A DNA stretch of 64,000 nt, taken from NCBI GenBank assembly GCA_963922205.1, contig CAWUHX010000031.1, forward strand, positions 930,001 through 994,000. Direction: 5' to 3'. This stretch comes from Romanomermis culicivorax (lineage: Eukaryota > Nematoda > Enoplea > Mermithida > Mermithidae). The notes under the pieces were generated by a model. The model made no database searches, was not told where the DNA came from, and worked only from the letters and a program-made list of their open reading frames with translations. Position 1 is the stretch's first letter. Every line of letters begins with the position of its first letter. Below, in pieces: positions 21,740-34,600 of the stretch. A program made the translations under genes and the position numbers.

Positions 21740-24700
21740 TCATTGACTCCTACGTCGGATGGCCTGCTGCAAAACGGTTTTAGCCGCTACAAAGGGCAAA
21801 AAATGGACGATTTTGTCGTATTCAGGGGGCGGCGTGTAAGGCGGCGGGTTGGCCTCGTAGGTGACCGGGCAGACCGGTTGGGACGTCGTTACGCGAAGAG
21901 TCAATGGAGGTAGCGGATAAACGACGCCTGGCATACCCGTTGGTAAGGCACTATTGATCTTAACATAACTTTGGTAGACATTTCGATGAACATCACATGA
22001 TTCTTTCAAATATGTTTTTACAGTTTTGAGGGCGACATGTCCGGCAAATTGTTATTTTAACTCAACCACTTTTTCCGAATTTATAGCAGCACAATAAGTA
22101 ATTTCGCTGCATAACTGTGCCTTAAGAAATTATCTGGTGCCATCCGTGCACACAAAACGAAGGAAGGGTAAAACGAAGGAAGGGTAATCTTTTTTCTCAA
22201 CTTGTAGGTCTACTTGCAACAGTCAATTTGCATAAAAGATGCTCACGAGCGTGGGTTATTTCATCTCTACCCAAATATCTTTTAGCGTCATAGATCGATG
22301 TAAGTGGTTAGATTCGACTTCACCCTGAAAGCGTTGGACCCCAGCCAATAGTCAAACGCAACAAACAAAAGATTGAGTATCTTTAGATTTGTATTAGATC
22401 TTTATTTTTGGCGAAGCTAATGGTTGATTAAAGTTGGGTTTTTTAGTTGAGCCATCCCAAATTTTCATTGGTGCCCATGCACGGTTTCAAATCTCATGTA
22501 GAAAAAATGAACTATAGTGATGGTAATTTGTAAGTGCATTTTTAAAACACGATTTCCTGTAAGATTCAACTTAGTTGTGATAAATAAAAAAATCACATAT
22601 ATGGGGTAAATTGATGCTTTAGGAATCAAAAGGATATTGATTTTATTGGAAGCTGAAGGTTCGTATGGCTACTGTAAGGCAAAAATTGAAAATTTCCGAC
22701 TTTTTGATTTTTGCCATACATTTCTTTCAACTTATGCGGATTTATATACGTCAAACATTATGTTCTGAACATTAATTCAACATTAGGAAATGAGTGGGCT
22801 ACGATATGCTGTAGAAACAATGAGTTTAAAGTGCGTACAGCAGTGCTTAAAACATAAAATTTAAGCGCGCAATGTGCAGATTTCTCTACAAAACTCACAA
22901 TATCTACCGCTGAAGCTCAGAATCACCGAAAATTTCCTTTGCAATAGATAACTTACGATGTCTTCTGCCTTCAGACAAAAAATTACGAAAATTCATTTAC
23001 TGCTAGGTGGTTGCTGAAGCCGGAAGTTTATACACAATTCTATACGGAATACGAGAAAGGCCAGTTGAAAAAAAATCGTTACCTTCGAACATGATGCTTT
23101 TCTAAGATTCATCGCAAAAATTTCTATATGCTCCGCAAAAATTTCAAGCTGCATCGCAAAAAAATCAAGATGCCATCTTGAAAAAATCAAGATTCCATTT
23201 CGAAAAAATCAAGATCCCGTCTTGAAAAAAAACCAAATCTCATTGTCAAGCAAAATCAAACTGGACGGCACATCAAAGGACGAAAATTTCTTAAATTATC
23301 CAATCAAAGGCGTTGCTCCGCCTCATTTGTCTAGAATAAATTTCCAAGGTCAGGGCTTGGCGGACGATGCCTTCTGTTTTCACCGGTAGCAACGGAGGGG
23401 TAAAGTTATTTTGCACGGATGGTCATACTGGTTTTCTATAAAAATTTTTATTTTTCGAAATTTTCCAGAAAAACGTCAAAAATGTTTGTTTTTCACCCAA
23501 AATGCACTAATTTTTAAAAATAATCAAAACTGTGGAATTTTTCAATTACTTTCCGACAAGGAGACGAAAATTTGGATCTTCCGAAATTATAGTATTTTGA
23601 GTTAAAAAAGCAACATTTTTGACATTTTTTTAAAAAATCTCGAAAAATAAAAATTTTTATGAAAAACCAATATGCCCATCGGATTCTCCGTGCAAAATAA
23701 CCTTCCCCCTCTGCCCCGCGCAAAACCCGAGAGGTGCCTTCTCTAGCAAGATGTGACCTCAGAAACCCGTTTTGAAAGGTTCCCGTAGATATAAAGATAG
23801 GAGTAGGAGCAACGGTTTTGATTGGCTAGTTTCAGAAATTTTATCCTTTGACATCTTGATTTTTTCGAAGGTGGGATCTTGATTTTTTTATGAAGATGGG
23901 ATCCTGATTTGATTAACGAGTTGTCTCATGACAATAGGAAATCGTAAGAATTTTCTTTCAAAAATATAATTACGTCCACTTTCGTTTGCTGAAAGGAAAA
24001 AGGCTTCTTGCGATGCCTTCCAATGCCCTATGTGCAGCTTGAAAAACTGCTATTCTTAAACGATTTGCATCAAATGGGGTGTTTCTTATTGTACCACTTT
24101 TTTGCAGGTTGATTCAAAATATCCGAGCAGCTGACCCATCAATCTGTAACCGAAGATAAAAGATAGGTTCTAGGCAGCTTGATACATCCTGTTCAGCAGC
24201 CATTATGCTCAATGTTACATTGACAGAGGACTCAAGTTTGCATTGAACAGTTTTCCAACGGAGTAAAGTAGGTTTCTTGACGTGTTTTTCTGCGAGTGAG
24301 CTATTTATTTATTCTGGATGAAAAAAATCTGATATTTCAGAAAAAAACAGTTTTACAGATCAAGAATACAAAATTATTGTTTTGAGTGTAGCTTTTTGTA
24401 CATTTAACCCCCTAGTAGTGAAAAACAAATTTTTACGATTTTTTTCCGGCCATTAGGAAACATTTTAAGGCTGTCTAGTGCACTATATTCTTTCGAGCTT
24501 CAGTAATGGATCAACGGTCATTTTTAATGCAAACCTATTTTTTCACCCCTTCTAACGGTCGCAATTTTGACATCTTAAAACTTTATGGTAAGTGTTAAGT
24601 GTAAAATAGAGAGAATATTTTTATATCACGTTATAGAGCATTGTATTTCGCATCTAACGTAAGCTCAACGATAAAGTTGATTATTCACAGGCTGACATAT

Positions 24701-27068
24701 CTCAACTCTCATCATGGAGTAAAACGCCAAAAAATGCAAAAATTCTCTTGGAGTACTGTAGCTACGTGAATTCTGGTTTTTATGCAGGGTAGTTATTTTC
24801 TTGATCTTTAGCATGCGAAACGTTTCATAATGTATTATTATCCAAATTTACCGGTTTACAATTTTTCCACAGTAGAGCTTGCAGTTCTCAGAAATGTAAT
24901 AATAGAATGATGTTTAAACTCAAAATTCTGCGACTCCCTAACAATACGTAAATGCTCCATACAGAAATTTTTGGTGCTCCCGAGCTTGAGCAGTAGATAT
25001 TGTGACTTTTGTGAAAATGTCTGCAAATTTTTTGGTTAAAATTTCATGATTCAACCATTGTTGTATTATCAATACGCACTTTACACTCATTGTTCATGGA
25101 GTATATAGTAGTAGCCCATGGAATAGCCTAATTTTGAATAAATTTACGGAACACTATACATGACGTTTTAAACATGCAGAATTTGATACACATGCATGTC
25201 AAAAGTAAAAAAAAATTGTCGAAAGCCGAAAAAATAAATGAAAAAATTCAATTTTCACTTTACTGTAGCTACGCAAAGTTTGACTTTCAGATAAAATGAA
25301 TATCTTTTTCCTTTTTAATGCATCAATTTACGCCATATATGTGATTTCAAGGTGGGTTTAATTCGTTACTTATCGCAGCTTTCTGTACAAAAATCTGAAT
25401 TTTCTCAGAGATTGTCAAAGTAATTTATACACCATTCATTTTGAAATGATCAATGCAGCGAGATCGCAGCCAAACTCTACTCAATAAATTTTTTCGTTCG
25501 TGTTTCTGATTATTTTTCTGATTATTAGTACGGCCGTGTTTGCCGAAACTATGACCGCTGCATCGATCATTTCAAAATGAAAGGATTATAGTTTTGTTAC
25601 AATTGCTGAATTTTTACTTTTCATGTACATGCAACCGAGCTGAATATCTTTTTTCTAGGAATGCTTCAAAATGATATGACTGGAAGAAAAAACTGTTTTT
25701 TTAATTTTCTGCTATCTGTATGTCATACAGCACTATACTCCATTAATTTTGAAATGACCGACGCAGTGAGGTCGCAGCCAAACTTCTATTCAAAATTATG
25801 GAAGGCTTGCCGACAATAATTTTTTCTTCATTATAATCCGATGATGATCACTCATTCCACGCATTTCAAGATTGTCAGAATTGATTTCCCGATCCATTTC
25901 TGAGGCTGCGTTTGCCAAAACACCGATGGCTGCATTGGTCATTTCAAAACGAACGGAGTATAAAACTTAAAATCTGTATTTTCTAAAATGTTGATAAAAA
26001 CAATATTGTCTACGACGCCTTTACTGTAGATTTTTTTATTCAAAGATTGTCTTGGGGTTAGTTGAATTAACTAGAAAATTATACAGATATGAAATGGCAT
26101 GCCTGTACTTGTTCTCTGATTTGCTTTTTAAGGAGCACTTTGAGAACACAAAGTTAAAATTTTCAATCAATTCTTTCTTACTTTTACGCTTTTCCGCTCA
26201 ACCATAATGTCTCACACCTAATTTGTGACCATACTCAACTAAACTTGATCAGTCTTGTGAATGAAAAATTGTACTGTCAAAGCTTTGTGTAGACGATTTC
26301 AACGATCTCACCGATTTTTGCCATTTTTCAATTCAGAAGCATTTTATTAAAAAATCGGAGAGGGACGTTTTAACCCTTCGTTTCGGTGCCAGCTCTTTCA
26401 GTGCCGGCCATTTTGGCGCCAAACTGTTTTTCCTCTGTTTAATTTGTTCTTCCGTTTTTTAACCTCGTTCTGTTTTCCTCTTACTCCTTCTTTATGTTAT
26501 ATTTCTCTTTATATCTTTTCTGTCGTTTTCTGTGTCTTACTTATGTTTTTGTTTATGTTTTTGTGTTTTTCTTTATTACTTTCTTTTTCGCTAATGTCTT
26601 AGTTTGAATTGATCGCATTGCCAGTTACCAGTTAGTTGCTGTTTCTGGTTGAAATGAATTAGATTCCTTCATGCTGGTTTTTATTATTCTGTTTTTGCGT
26701 GTGAAATTTTATAATGTAGGCGCCAAAATGACTGGCGTCGCATTGGTCAGGCGCCGAACTGTCCCGAACCACAAAAAAATTGACTGTAGTTGGAAACCTC
26801 AATATAATAAAAATAATGGCTATCAATGTTGTGAAAATAATACTTGTTGAATAGTTGTTCAGTAGAAGTGAATGAATAGCAAAGTAAAGCTGTCCATGCA
26901 GTATTAGAAAAGAAATAGTGTGCAATAATATCCATTTTCCTGAATATTATGTTGGAGAAAACTTACTTCTCTACCTGAGCACATATATTTGCGGCATGAA
27001 TTTAGAATAATAACAAATGCTGTTAAAATCACGAGTACAATGATCAAAAAGGAGATATCGTTACCCAT
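21740..27068 (-). CDS. Small single-pass membrane protein with double PPxY motif, paralog 1
   Basis: Two minus-strand exons: 27068-26967 (34 codons, donor GAA|GTAAGT) and 21958-21740 (acceptor ATGTTAAG, stop at 21740). The phase-0 intron is 5008 bp. The product is 106 residues. MGNDISF leads into a hydrophobic segment (LIIVLVILTAFVIIL), then a Cys-containing juxtamembrane stretch (NSCRKYMC). The proline-rich tail has VVYPLPPLTL and NPPPYTPPPEYDK, i.e. PPPY and PPEY six residues apart. PPxY motifs bind WW domains, notably of Nedd4-type ubiquitin ligases, so a trafficking adaptor or a substrate is plausible; this is inference. Exon 1 length, phase and motifs match the paralog at 27870-29814. 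The low-AT exon 2 stands out from the AT-rich intron. The intron holds a 2.8-kb foldback, two MITE family 2 copies and a further inverted-repeat element. I do not recognise the family by name. Confidence 0.75.
22590..25395. mobile_element. 2.8-kb nested foldback element in the intron of PPxY paralog 1
   Basis: The left arm (22590-23026) contains TTTTTGATTTTTGCCATACA, TCAACATTAGG and CATTTACTGCTAGG. Inverted counterparts are in the right arm (24407-25395: CCCCTAGTAGTG, TAGCTACG, ATGTGATTTCAAGG). The arms are the same family as those at 46022-48950. Inside are two more inverted pairs: AAAAATCAAGATGCCATCTT repeats at 23160-23260 versus 23845-23920, and a 60-bp palindrome arm at 23400-23460 versus 23640-23700. 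This is a foldback within a foldback, with no coding sequence recognised. Confidence 0.75.
23395..23710. repeat. Inner inverted repeat (nested element)
   Basis: GTTATTTTGCACGGATGGTC ... TAAAAATTTTTATTTTTCGA on the left is mirrored by CGAAAAATAAAAATTTTTAT ... CTCCGTGCAAAATAAC on the right, a roughly 70-bp arm at good identity around a 170-bp loop. Confidence 0.8.
25425..25590. mobile_element. MITE family 2 copy (short)
   Basis: TATACACCATTCATTTTGAA at the left and its inverse TTTCAAAATGAAAGGATTATA at the right; sub-terminal GATCAATGCAGCGAGATCGC versus GCTGCATCGATC. Confidence 0.85.
25734..25962. mobile_element. MITE family 2 copy
   Basis: TATACTCCATTAATTTTGAA at the left, inverse ending GAACGGAGTATA at the right, with GTGAGGTCGCAGCC inside. 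Confidence 0.85.
26200..26355. mobile_element. MITE family 1, right half only
   Basis: Keeps GACCATACTCAACTAAACTT, GTAGACGATTTCAACGATCT and GAAGCATTTTATTAAAAAA; the left half is missing. Confidence 0.6.
26375..26770. mobile_element. Inverted-repeat element with GGCGCC-rich ends
   Basis: Left end TTTCGGTGCCAGC ... GGCCATTTTGGCGCCAAACT and right end GCGCCAAAATGACTGGCG ... GGCGCCGAACTG are imperfect inverted repeats of about 48 bp around a pyrimidine-rich core. No ORF. Confidence 0.65.
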
Positions 27069-27869
27069 CTAACTTCAGCAACAATCAAAATTTCATGTCA
27101 TACGGTTTTGAACACAACAAAAAAAAACATTTCTTAGGTTGACCAAAAAAATCCTTTTTTTAGTATTACGTAGACTACGAAGCATTAATATAAGGGCAAG
27201 GGCTGAAAAAATCGAATATCAACTAGTTTTGTACCGGGCAACTCATACAGTGTAGAAAAATCGGAAAAGTCTATTCGTTTGGCCGTAATGAATACCGACC
27301 TTGGATGTGCATAATTTTCGGTTTTGGATTCATTGAAGCATGCAGTTTTAGGTTTGAGAGTATCACTAAATCATGAAAAAGTCAGCACGACTGGATCGAG
27401 ACACAAAATTTTTAGATGGCTTCAATCTTGAGTTCTAAAGCGCTTTTCAAACAGATGATCAAGATGGTAATCTAAAAAAAGTGAGCTTCTGTATTGCCGT
27501 CAATAAAAAATTTCCAAGTTCTCATGGGTTCATGATGTAAAAGCATTCTCCTGAATTTATTCACAAGCGGTACATACTACAATTTGGCACATGAACAAAC
27601 ATTTCCATATGAACAAGGATTTGAGCTACATACGTTTGGTTTAACGTGGAAGTGATCCTTGAATGCAATCCTGGAAAATTCTTTGGATCATAAATTTAGT
27701 GAGATTGATATTTTCGAGCGGAAAACGACAAAGCCAGTTCAAATTTGGCACATTCCAGAAAATTTAATTGATTTACGATGACGGAGTTTTCACTACCATG
27801 TTGGCTTATAAATTTCTAACATTCAAGGCAATGAATCCCGGTTCAGTAAGAAAAAAACGTTATCAATCA

Positions 27870-29814
27870 TTAGTGACTCATTCTTCGACTACTGATCTTT
27901 GTCGTAAACTCTTCCGTCGTTTTTCTATCAAATAGAGGCTCATAATTGACGGATTTGTAGGCCGGAGGCGGCGTATAAGGCGGTGGATTGCATTCGTAGC
28001 TAGATAAATAGCTGGCCGTTTGTTCCGCGGTTATGGCGAGGCTTAAAGGGGGCAAAGGATAAACGCCATCTGGTCCACTAATGCTCAAAGCATTGCTGAT
28101 ACCTACCTTAAAAATTGAAAAAACATAGTAAGATAACTATACTCCATTCATTCTGAAATGATCGATGCAGCAGTCAACGTTATGGTAAACGCAGCCTTAC
28201 TATATATATGACGACTTCAATAATCTTGAAGTGGTTGAAAATAGTGATTATGAAGGGGTCTGTCCTATGAAAGAAAAATTTATTGAATAGAGTCATACGA
28301 GCGTATCATATTTTTGAATAAAAGTTTGATTGCGACCTCGCTGCATCGATTATTTCAAAATAAATGGAGTATAGGAACCTTCCTGACTTGACACGGTTCC
28401 AGTTAGTCTCGGGCTTCAGTCGGATTCATTTTTGTACAGGGCAAGTTGTGCTTCTCAGACATTTAGGATTACCTGGCTCTACATTTTACTCAAGACTCAA
28501 TTTCGGAGATCAATTTTCAATCGGATATGGGTCGGGTTGCATAAACCTCCTCTACTCCTTCCAGCAAGTAAACTTCATGAGTTTTTCTGATTTCATGCAT
28601 TGGATGCAGGTTCTAAAGATCTATCCAACTGTGTGAAGAAAGCGGAAGTACAAAAAGAGCTATTCAGTTCTGAAGCTGGCCGAAGGGTCCCATTCGCGAA
28701 GGGGATATTTCTGCAACTGGGCCATGGTTCCGAAATCCGCTAGATCCGAGCTCAGATCCATATTTTTCAGGTTCCTGGTCCAAAAAATTTTAATATTGTG
28801 TAAGTTACAGTTCCATCTTTATTCCAGGCTCGCATCTGTGCCAGGATTCTGTATCCGAATTTTACCTAACCAGAAAGCTCAAATATGTATGCATTATGCG
28901 ACAACATCGAACTGGCTGCTGAGTGAATCCTTTTAATGTTAAAAAATTGTTATAGTTTTCAATTTCAGACCAAAAGGGGTGTTGTTGAAGCACAAGCTCG
29001 AAGATTTTAGGTAGACTAATAGTAAGTCCTGGCTCCCTGGGTCACAATGTTCGGCATACACAGTGGTTAAGCATGAGTGATGAGGGCCAGACGACAGGAG
29101 AAGACCAGATGAAAAAAGTTCTCTTCGACTATACTGCTGGGTTTATTAAAACCATGCATGGGTATAACTTTACTTCATTCGGTCCACACCCTACCGTCTA
29201 ATCTGCCCCTCTATGCTTCTTGCAATGCTTTAGCATTGCGACTCGGGCTCAACCATTGCGACCTATAGAGAGCCAGGGCTTGCTCCTGACGGGTGTTGAA
29301 AAATTCATGTTCAGGATTTTTGGCTTACACCGTGGACTTCGACCATGAAGTTAGCTAAGAGTACTTCTACTAGCATTTGAAATACATTATTTCCTCGAGA
29401 GTGTTGACTGTATAAAATACTGGAAGGCAATCATGTTTTTACCGTAGTGATTTTTATAATTCTACTGAACCACATATCACATGAACTGGAACATTGTAAG
29501 CAAATTAAACTAACCAGTAGCAAGTTGTTGAATAAAAAATTCTGCAGTGGAAGCTTTACATAACATTCTACTTCGAAAAGCAAAAACGTAGCATTCTTAC
29601 GTATACTGTATAGTTTCAAAAACTCCATGTTAAAGGCTTGGATGTGGAATACCGGTTTGTTAGCCTGAACCAAGATTAATTTCAATGCGTTGATTCTTCA
29701 TTAGACGCTTACCTTCTTATCCGTGAACAAATATTCTTGACAAAAATGCATGGTTATCATGAAAACCATGACAATAATGAAAATCACGAGAAAATAGAAA
29801 ATATCGTCGTCCAT
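27870..29814 (-). CDS. Small single-pass membrane protein with double PPxY motif, paralog 2
   Basis: Two minus-strand exons: 29814-29713 (34 codons, donor AAG|GTAAGC) and 28106-27870 (acceptor CAATTTTTAAG). The intron is phase 0, 1606 bp. The product is 112 residues. MDDDIFYF is followed by a hydrophobic segment (LVIFIIVMVFMITMHF) and CQEYLFTDKK; then VGISNAL, GVYPLPPLSL, YECNPPPYTPPPAYK (PPPY plus PPAY) and a basic end KISSRRMSH. Every landmark aligns with paralog 1 (VYPLPPL, NPPPYTPPP-x-Y-x), and the acceptor differs by only two codons. The two genes are 800 bp apart on one strand, so this is a tandem duplication. Likely orientation is a short N-terminus outside with the proline tail in the cytosol (inferred from the basic and proline residues). 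Function inferred only from PPxY: recruitment of WW-domain proteins such as Nedd4 ligases. Confidence 0.8.
28138..28373. mobile_element. MITE family 2 copy, next to exon 2 of PPxY paralog 2
   Basis: TATACTCCATTCATTCTGAA at the left and inverse ending AAATGGAGTATA at the right. It sits in the intron, 32 bases upstream of the exon 2 acceptor. Confidence 0.88.
29024..29281. mobile_element. 258-bp inverted-repeat element in intron of PPxY paralog 2
   Basis: AAGTCCTGGCTCCCTGGGTC with CACAATG at the left is mirrored by CATTGCGACCTATAGAGAGC then CAGGGCTT at the right (about 26-bp imperfect terminal repeat). No coding capacity. Confidence 0.65.
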
Positions 29815-30609
29815 AGCAGTTCAACGCCAAAAATCCCTATTCACGTGGTGTGGTTACGGTTATAAAAATATCTATTTTTGGGTTATTTTAGCCGCGATGA
29901 AATGGTTATGGCATGCATTTCATTTGATTATACTTCCACAGAGCTTCGGGGCTCACAAACTAAGCAACCTGTTTTAACAAAAAATGAAGATTTGATCCTT
30001 CGATGTGAAAAAATGATGATGCAAGTCGAGATCAATAGTTTTCCGCATTCGTACTATAATGGTTGAAAAATTACACGCATCATCATTTGGGTATCGAGAA
30101 TGCAAGCTCTCACTTCAAGCGTTTTAGAAGAATTCGGCTGTTAATATTTACCTGGAAAATTGTAGGCAGTGAAAGGTTTTTCAAAAAAGCTCCAATTTTT
30201 TTCAGCACTTTCATGATGTCTCCAGACGATAGCAAATTTTTTTTAGGCTGATCATCGCATTTTTAAACTTAAATGCTGTTATCATGGTCTGTTTTCCTTG
30301 AAATGCTTGAATAATAAAAGTGGAAAACAGGTATTATTTTATTGTTTTTCTCTGCTAAACCATGTAACGTTACATAATCGTAGTTCTGGGAATATACAAC
30401 TATAATACATTTATTCCAAATGAGCCTCCGAAAGAAAAAAGATGCTCAACCTACATACACGGCCGTCTCTTTGTCTTAGATTGACTGTAGCAGTTATGAC
30501 TGAACTTTAAAAAAATGTCGGCCTGCAATGCGTGGTCATTTACTATCAAAGGTTTATTTGGATTTTTTTCGAGATAAAAGAACCTATGTAGCACGTTAGG
30601 GCCGAATGA
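29815..30609. other. Upstream region of PPxY paralog 2; no further gene
   Basis: Presumed promoter of paralog 2, then AT-rich DNA including a left-half MITE family 1 fragment at 30281-30370 (CATGGTCTGTTTTCCTTGAA). Confidence 0.45.
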
Positions 30610-31110
30610 TGAAAGGTGGGCTAGGAGCAAGTGGCGGCTAAAGTGTATAAAAAACGGCGAGGCAAATCGTGGGCTAAAGTATGGCGCAAATCCCTGGCCA
30701 AATGACGGGCTAAGTCAAGGTAAAATCGCGGGCCAAAACGCGGGGCAAAATTGGTGCTAAATGGCAGACTTTGTATGTGGTATTTTTCGGTGAAAATTTA
30801 GCCCACGAAATAGCCCTGCATGGGGGTGGGCTAAGATACAAAGAAAATATTGTTTCAAGAACGGATTGATGGATTTACCGCACCATTCCTGTCATATGGC
30901 GATGGGGCAATTCTCGAGCTAAACAGTGGGCCACCGCTGGGCTAAATGGCGAGATAAATCGACGGGCAAATGCCGGGCTAAATCGTGGGGCAAAGGGCTG
31001 GCTAAATCGTGGAGCTGATCGCAAAGCAAATCTAGGGGCAATTGGTGGGCTATCTAGGGCTAAATAGTGGGCCAACTGTCAGGACAAATCGAAGGCTAAA
31101 TTTTAGGCGC
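30610..31110. repeat. Degenerate GGGCTAAATCG short-repeat region
   Basis: About 25 loose copies of an 11-22-nt unit (GGGCTAAATCGTGGGGCAAA and variants) with the inverse form (TTTAGCCCACGA) near 30788. The repeat is GC-richer than its surroundings and has no ORF of note. Confidence 0.7.
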
Positions 31111-31691
31111 CCTTCCTCGGGGCCTTAATGTATGAAATTCAGTGATGCAATAATTGATCACAAGTTTCTACCAACTACATTGACTATCGTATACTACAAA
31201 TCTTGTCCTATTCCAAAAAAATCAAAATCCTATTCCAAAATCCAAATGCTACAAGATCCTATTCCAAAAGGAAAAACTTGTGTTAGCCAACCAGTCAGCA
31301 CAGCGATATTTTCAAAGTCAATGTTGTACATATCGGATATTTTTCTGATCTTTTTAGGTAATGCAAAGGACTGGACTTCAGAATCAAGTAAAAAATCCAT
31401 GGCTGTTTTTGTATATTACTAATAAAGACTTGGATTTTTGGACCTAATATAACATATTCCAATACCAAAACGAATTTTGTAAGTCAAAGGGATTCGGAAA
31501 ACGAAAAGACTGATACCGAATAAAGAATGAAATTAGAATCGCGAGAAAAAGAAAGATTCTTAATCGGGTAACTCATTTTGAAAATGTTAGAATCTCGGAG
31601 GCTTACTTAAACTTGACTTCGGTTTCCACGTATAGGTTTTTATTACAAAGCAGGTTTTCAATCAATAAAATGCAAACAACGAAAAAATCAT
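31111..31691. other. Downstream region of Cys-rich gene A
   Basis: AT-rich, with ATTCCAAAA repeats at 31208-31270. The minus-strand AATAAA (plus 31639-31644) is the likely poly(A) signal of gene A, 48 bases after its stop. Confidence 0.5.
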
Positions 31692-34600
31692 TCAAATGAG
31701 TGGTCGCTTGTCGTGGTCGCACAGAATGCCATGATAAATCTTGTGGGCATCCTTGGCATCTAGTCGGGTGAAAGATTCTCGTTCTAAGTTGTAATACCCG
31801 TAGACCCGTGAACAATTGGCGGCGCATTCATGACTGCACTTCACGCCAACGGCTTCATATATCGAATATCTCCACATTGGTGTTCTTGCTATACGGGCTT
31901 GAGTAGACTGTGATACGGTCAATTTTATACGTGTCCAGAAGTCAAAACCTGCTGGGTACCAGGATCCATGGGGTGGACTTTTCATAAAAATATTTCGAAC
32001 TGCAGGAAATCTATTGTAACATTCAATGAAAAAAAACGCAATCTGAGCACAGGTAACTCTGATCTCACAAATAACTGGTGTTAAGGCTTTTGAGAAAATT
32101 TTAAATTTCATACTTATGTGAAAAAATCGAAAGCTTGCTGAGCTGATAAACTTGAAAACCTGCTGGGAATGTAAAGTGCTGGGAGTCAGCCGTAATTCTG
32201 GATGGGGCCCACAGGTGACCTGCATGGGATCAAAACTTTCAATCCCCCAAGAATACGTAAAAGTTTAAAAAGATATAGGATGGAACCTAAAACATTCAAC
32301 AAAAAGCTCCAAAAGCATGACAGTGCTTCGGCTGATCCTGCAACATTTTCGATATAAATTACCCCTTTTCATACGTCGTAGTTCCTGAGAACCTCCATGC
32401 AACACTAGTGAAAACAAGAAACACGGCAGGTTCATGATCTTCTCAGTAAATTTTTTACGGAAATCTCTATTTCCAAAAGCAAAAAGTCTCTGTTTTCGAT
32501 AGCGTTTTACAGCGGCGTTCTAAGATATCATTTGAAAATTATTCTTTTAGAATACCCGTGAACATGTCAAATTGGTCAATATGTAACTCACGAGCAACCA
32601 AAAGACGACATGTCTAGTGATGTTTTTTAGTAGATTTCAGCATGATCCATTGATATGGCTCATCTTGCGTCATTTTGCAATAAAAAAGTCTACTGATGAC
32701 GAAAAAATCTATTGTGGTTGAAGTAAACAGCCTTCTGGGCAGGGTTTTATTTTTAGGCCAATTGGGAACCATGGCTCCTAAAAATTCTGATTGGCTCTTA
32801 AAAATTTAGCAGCACAAGCCAAAGTGGCTTGTAAAAATTTAGGAATTTTAGTGTAATTTAAAAGTGTTTTCAGCTTCGAATTTCAAAAAATATCGCCGCT
32901 TCGCGGAATTATATTATATGTACATCCTTATGTTTATTAATGTTATTTTGCGATACAGTAAATGTGTATATCAGATGTGTTGCACGAAATGTTCATTTAC
33001 ACAACAATGAGAGCTTTATGCATTTTTGGCATGAAACATCGATTTGATTTTGATTTTGAAGAGTTCAAACTACTCAAACCATAATTAACTATTAAATTCG
33101 GTCGAATCCATAAGGCGATGTCGCATGACCTATGTAAAAAAATTTTGTGCAGGGAGGTGTCAGGAACTCGAAACAGCTAAAACGGCAGTTGTTGCAAAAT
33201 CGGTCTCGCCTTTTCCTGGTAGAATCATGCTAATGCACAATGTTTTATTTGTTATAAAAGCTGAGTTCCTATCAGTACAGCAGAAAAGTTGTTTCGTTTG
33301 AGCATTTCACTCAATTCGACGAAGAATAGTCAAAGGAACACGTAGTGCCTCACTAAAGATTGAATTTTTTAACTGAAATTGTGATACATATCATTGATTG
33401 AATAACGTATGATCTAATATGTGAGCCTTATTACCCTGTGTTCGATCGAAAATGTATTCAAAATACTTAATCTGTTATACAGGCTTCTACTGTGATTTGG
33501 AAGCGTGCTTTTCGAATGAATTTATCGAAAAAAACAATTTTTTACTAGCACATTCGTTTATAAAAGTTTTAGTTTTGGCTCGTTGAAATTCGGATTGGCC
33601 TCTAACATTTTGATAGGAGCCAGTTGGCCTGTAGAGAAAAAATGGAAAACAAAACCCTGCTTTTGGGTGAGGAATATGATTGTGTAGCGGGTGGCCGACT
33701 GTGTCGTCTGGCCGACTGTGCCGTCTGGCCGACTGTAGTGGCTGGCCGAGCGTAGCGGCTGGCCGACTGTAACGGGTGGCCGAATTCAATTTGAAATAGT
33801 TTATATGTAAGTCGAACCTTATGTAAAACGTTTTTGCACGAAATGTGAATAAAATGTTGCTAAATATAGGTTTCAATGCACAGGATATCGTCAAAAAATG
33901 CAAGAGCAACACAAAAATATGCTAATTAAGTGCAGAAATATGTCCTTCATAATTTTTTAATTCATTACAAAAGCCTAGATTGATTGATTCTATTGATTTT
34001 TTCTAATATTTTTGTAGCAAAAAACTATGAATAAAATATCTTAGAACTTGGCAAAAAATAGAATTTTCAAGAAAGTTAGAACAACAACAACAACGGAATT
34101 TCGTCTTTACTTGAGTAAATTATCTAAGGGTCGTACTCTGGAATGTCTATGGCTTATTACTTTAATCACATTAGCTTAGCACAATTGTTGTATTCATAAT
34201 ACACAGTTTTCAAACCATCAAATCCTCGTTTAGTTTTATTCTTTTTGAAAAGCCAAAAATGATTGGGATTTGTGCGACTTTCGCACCTGAGCAACGTCGA
34301 ATTTCCATGAACTGTCGACAGATATTCTGCAGCCCCAAAACCATTTTCATCCATTTTTATAACAAATATACTCAACAAAGTGAACGGATACGAGGGGAAA
34401 AATTTTTTACAAAATGAAAAACTTTTGAATTCAAATAGGTATCCTTGTGTGCTTTTACTTAATTAGCATATTTTTGTGCTGCTCTTGCATTTAATATTTT
34501 TCATAAGGTTTGGCTCACACATGAACTATTTCAAATTGAATTCGGCCACCCAGTACAGTCGGCCATGTCCTACAGTCGGCCATGAGCTACAGTCGACCAT

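Noticed and set aside
29022..29290. Possible LTR or retroelement end
   Set aside because: The matching ends are inverted and only 258 bp apart with no primer-binding site or coding sequence; a MITE fits better.
34166..34378. Extra coding exon inside intron 2 of Cys-rich gene A
   Set aside because: Exons 2 and 3 join in phase without it in both paralogs, and the frame is homologous to the ORF of another foldback element, so it belongs to the mobile element.
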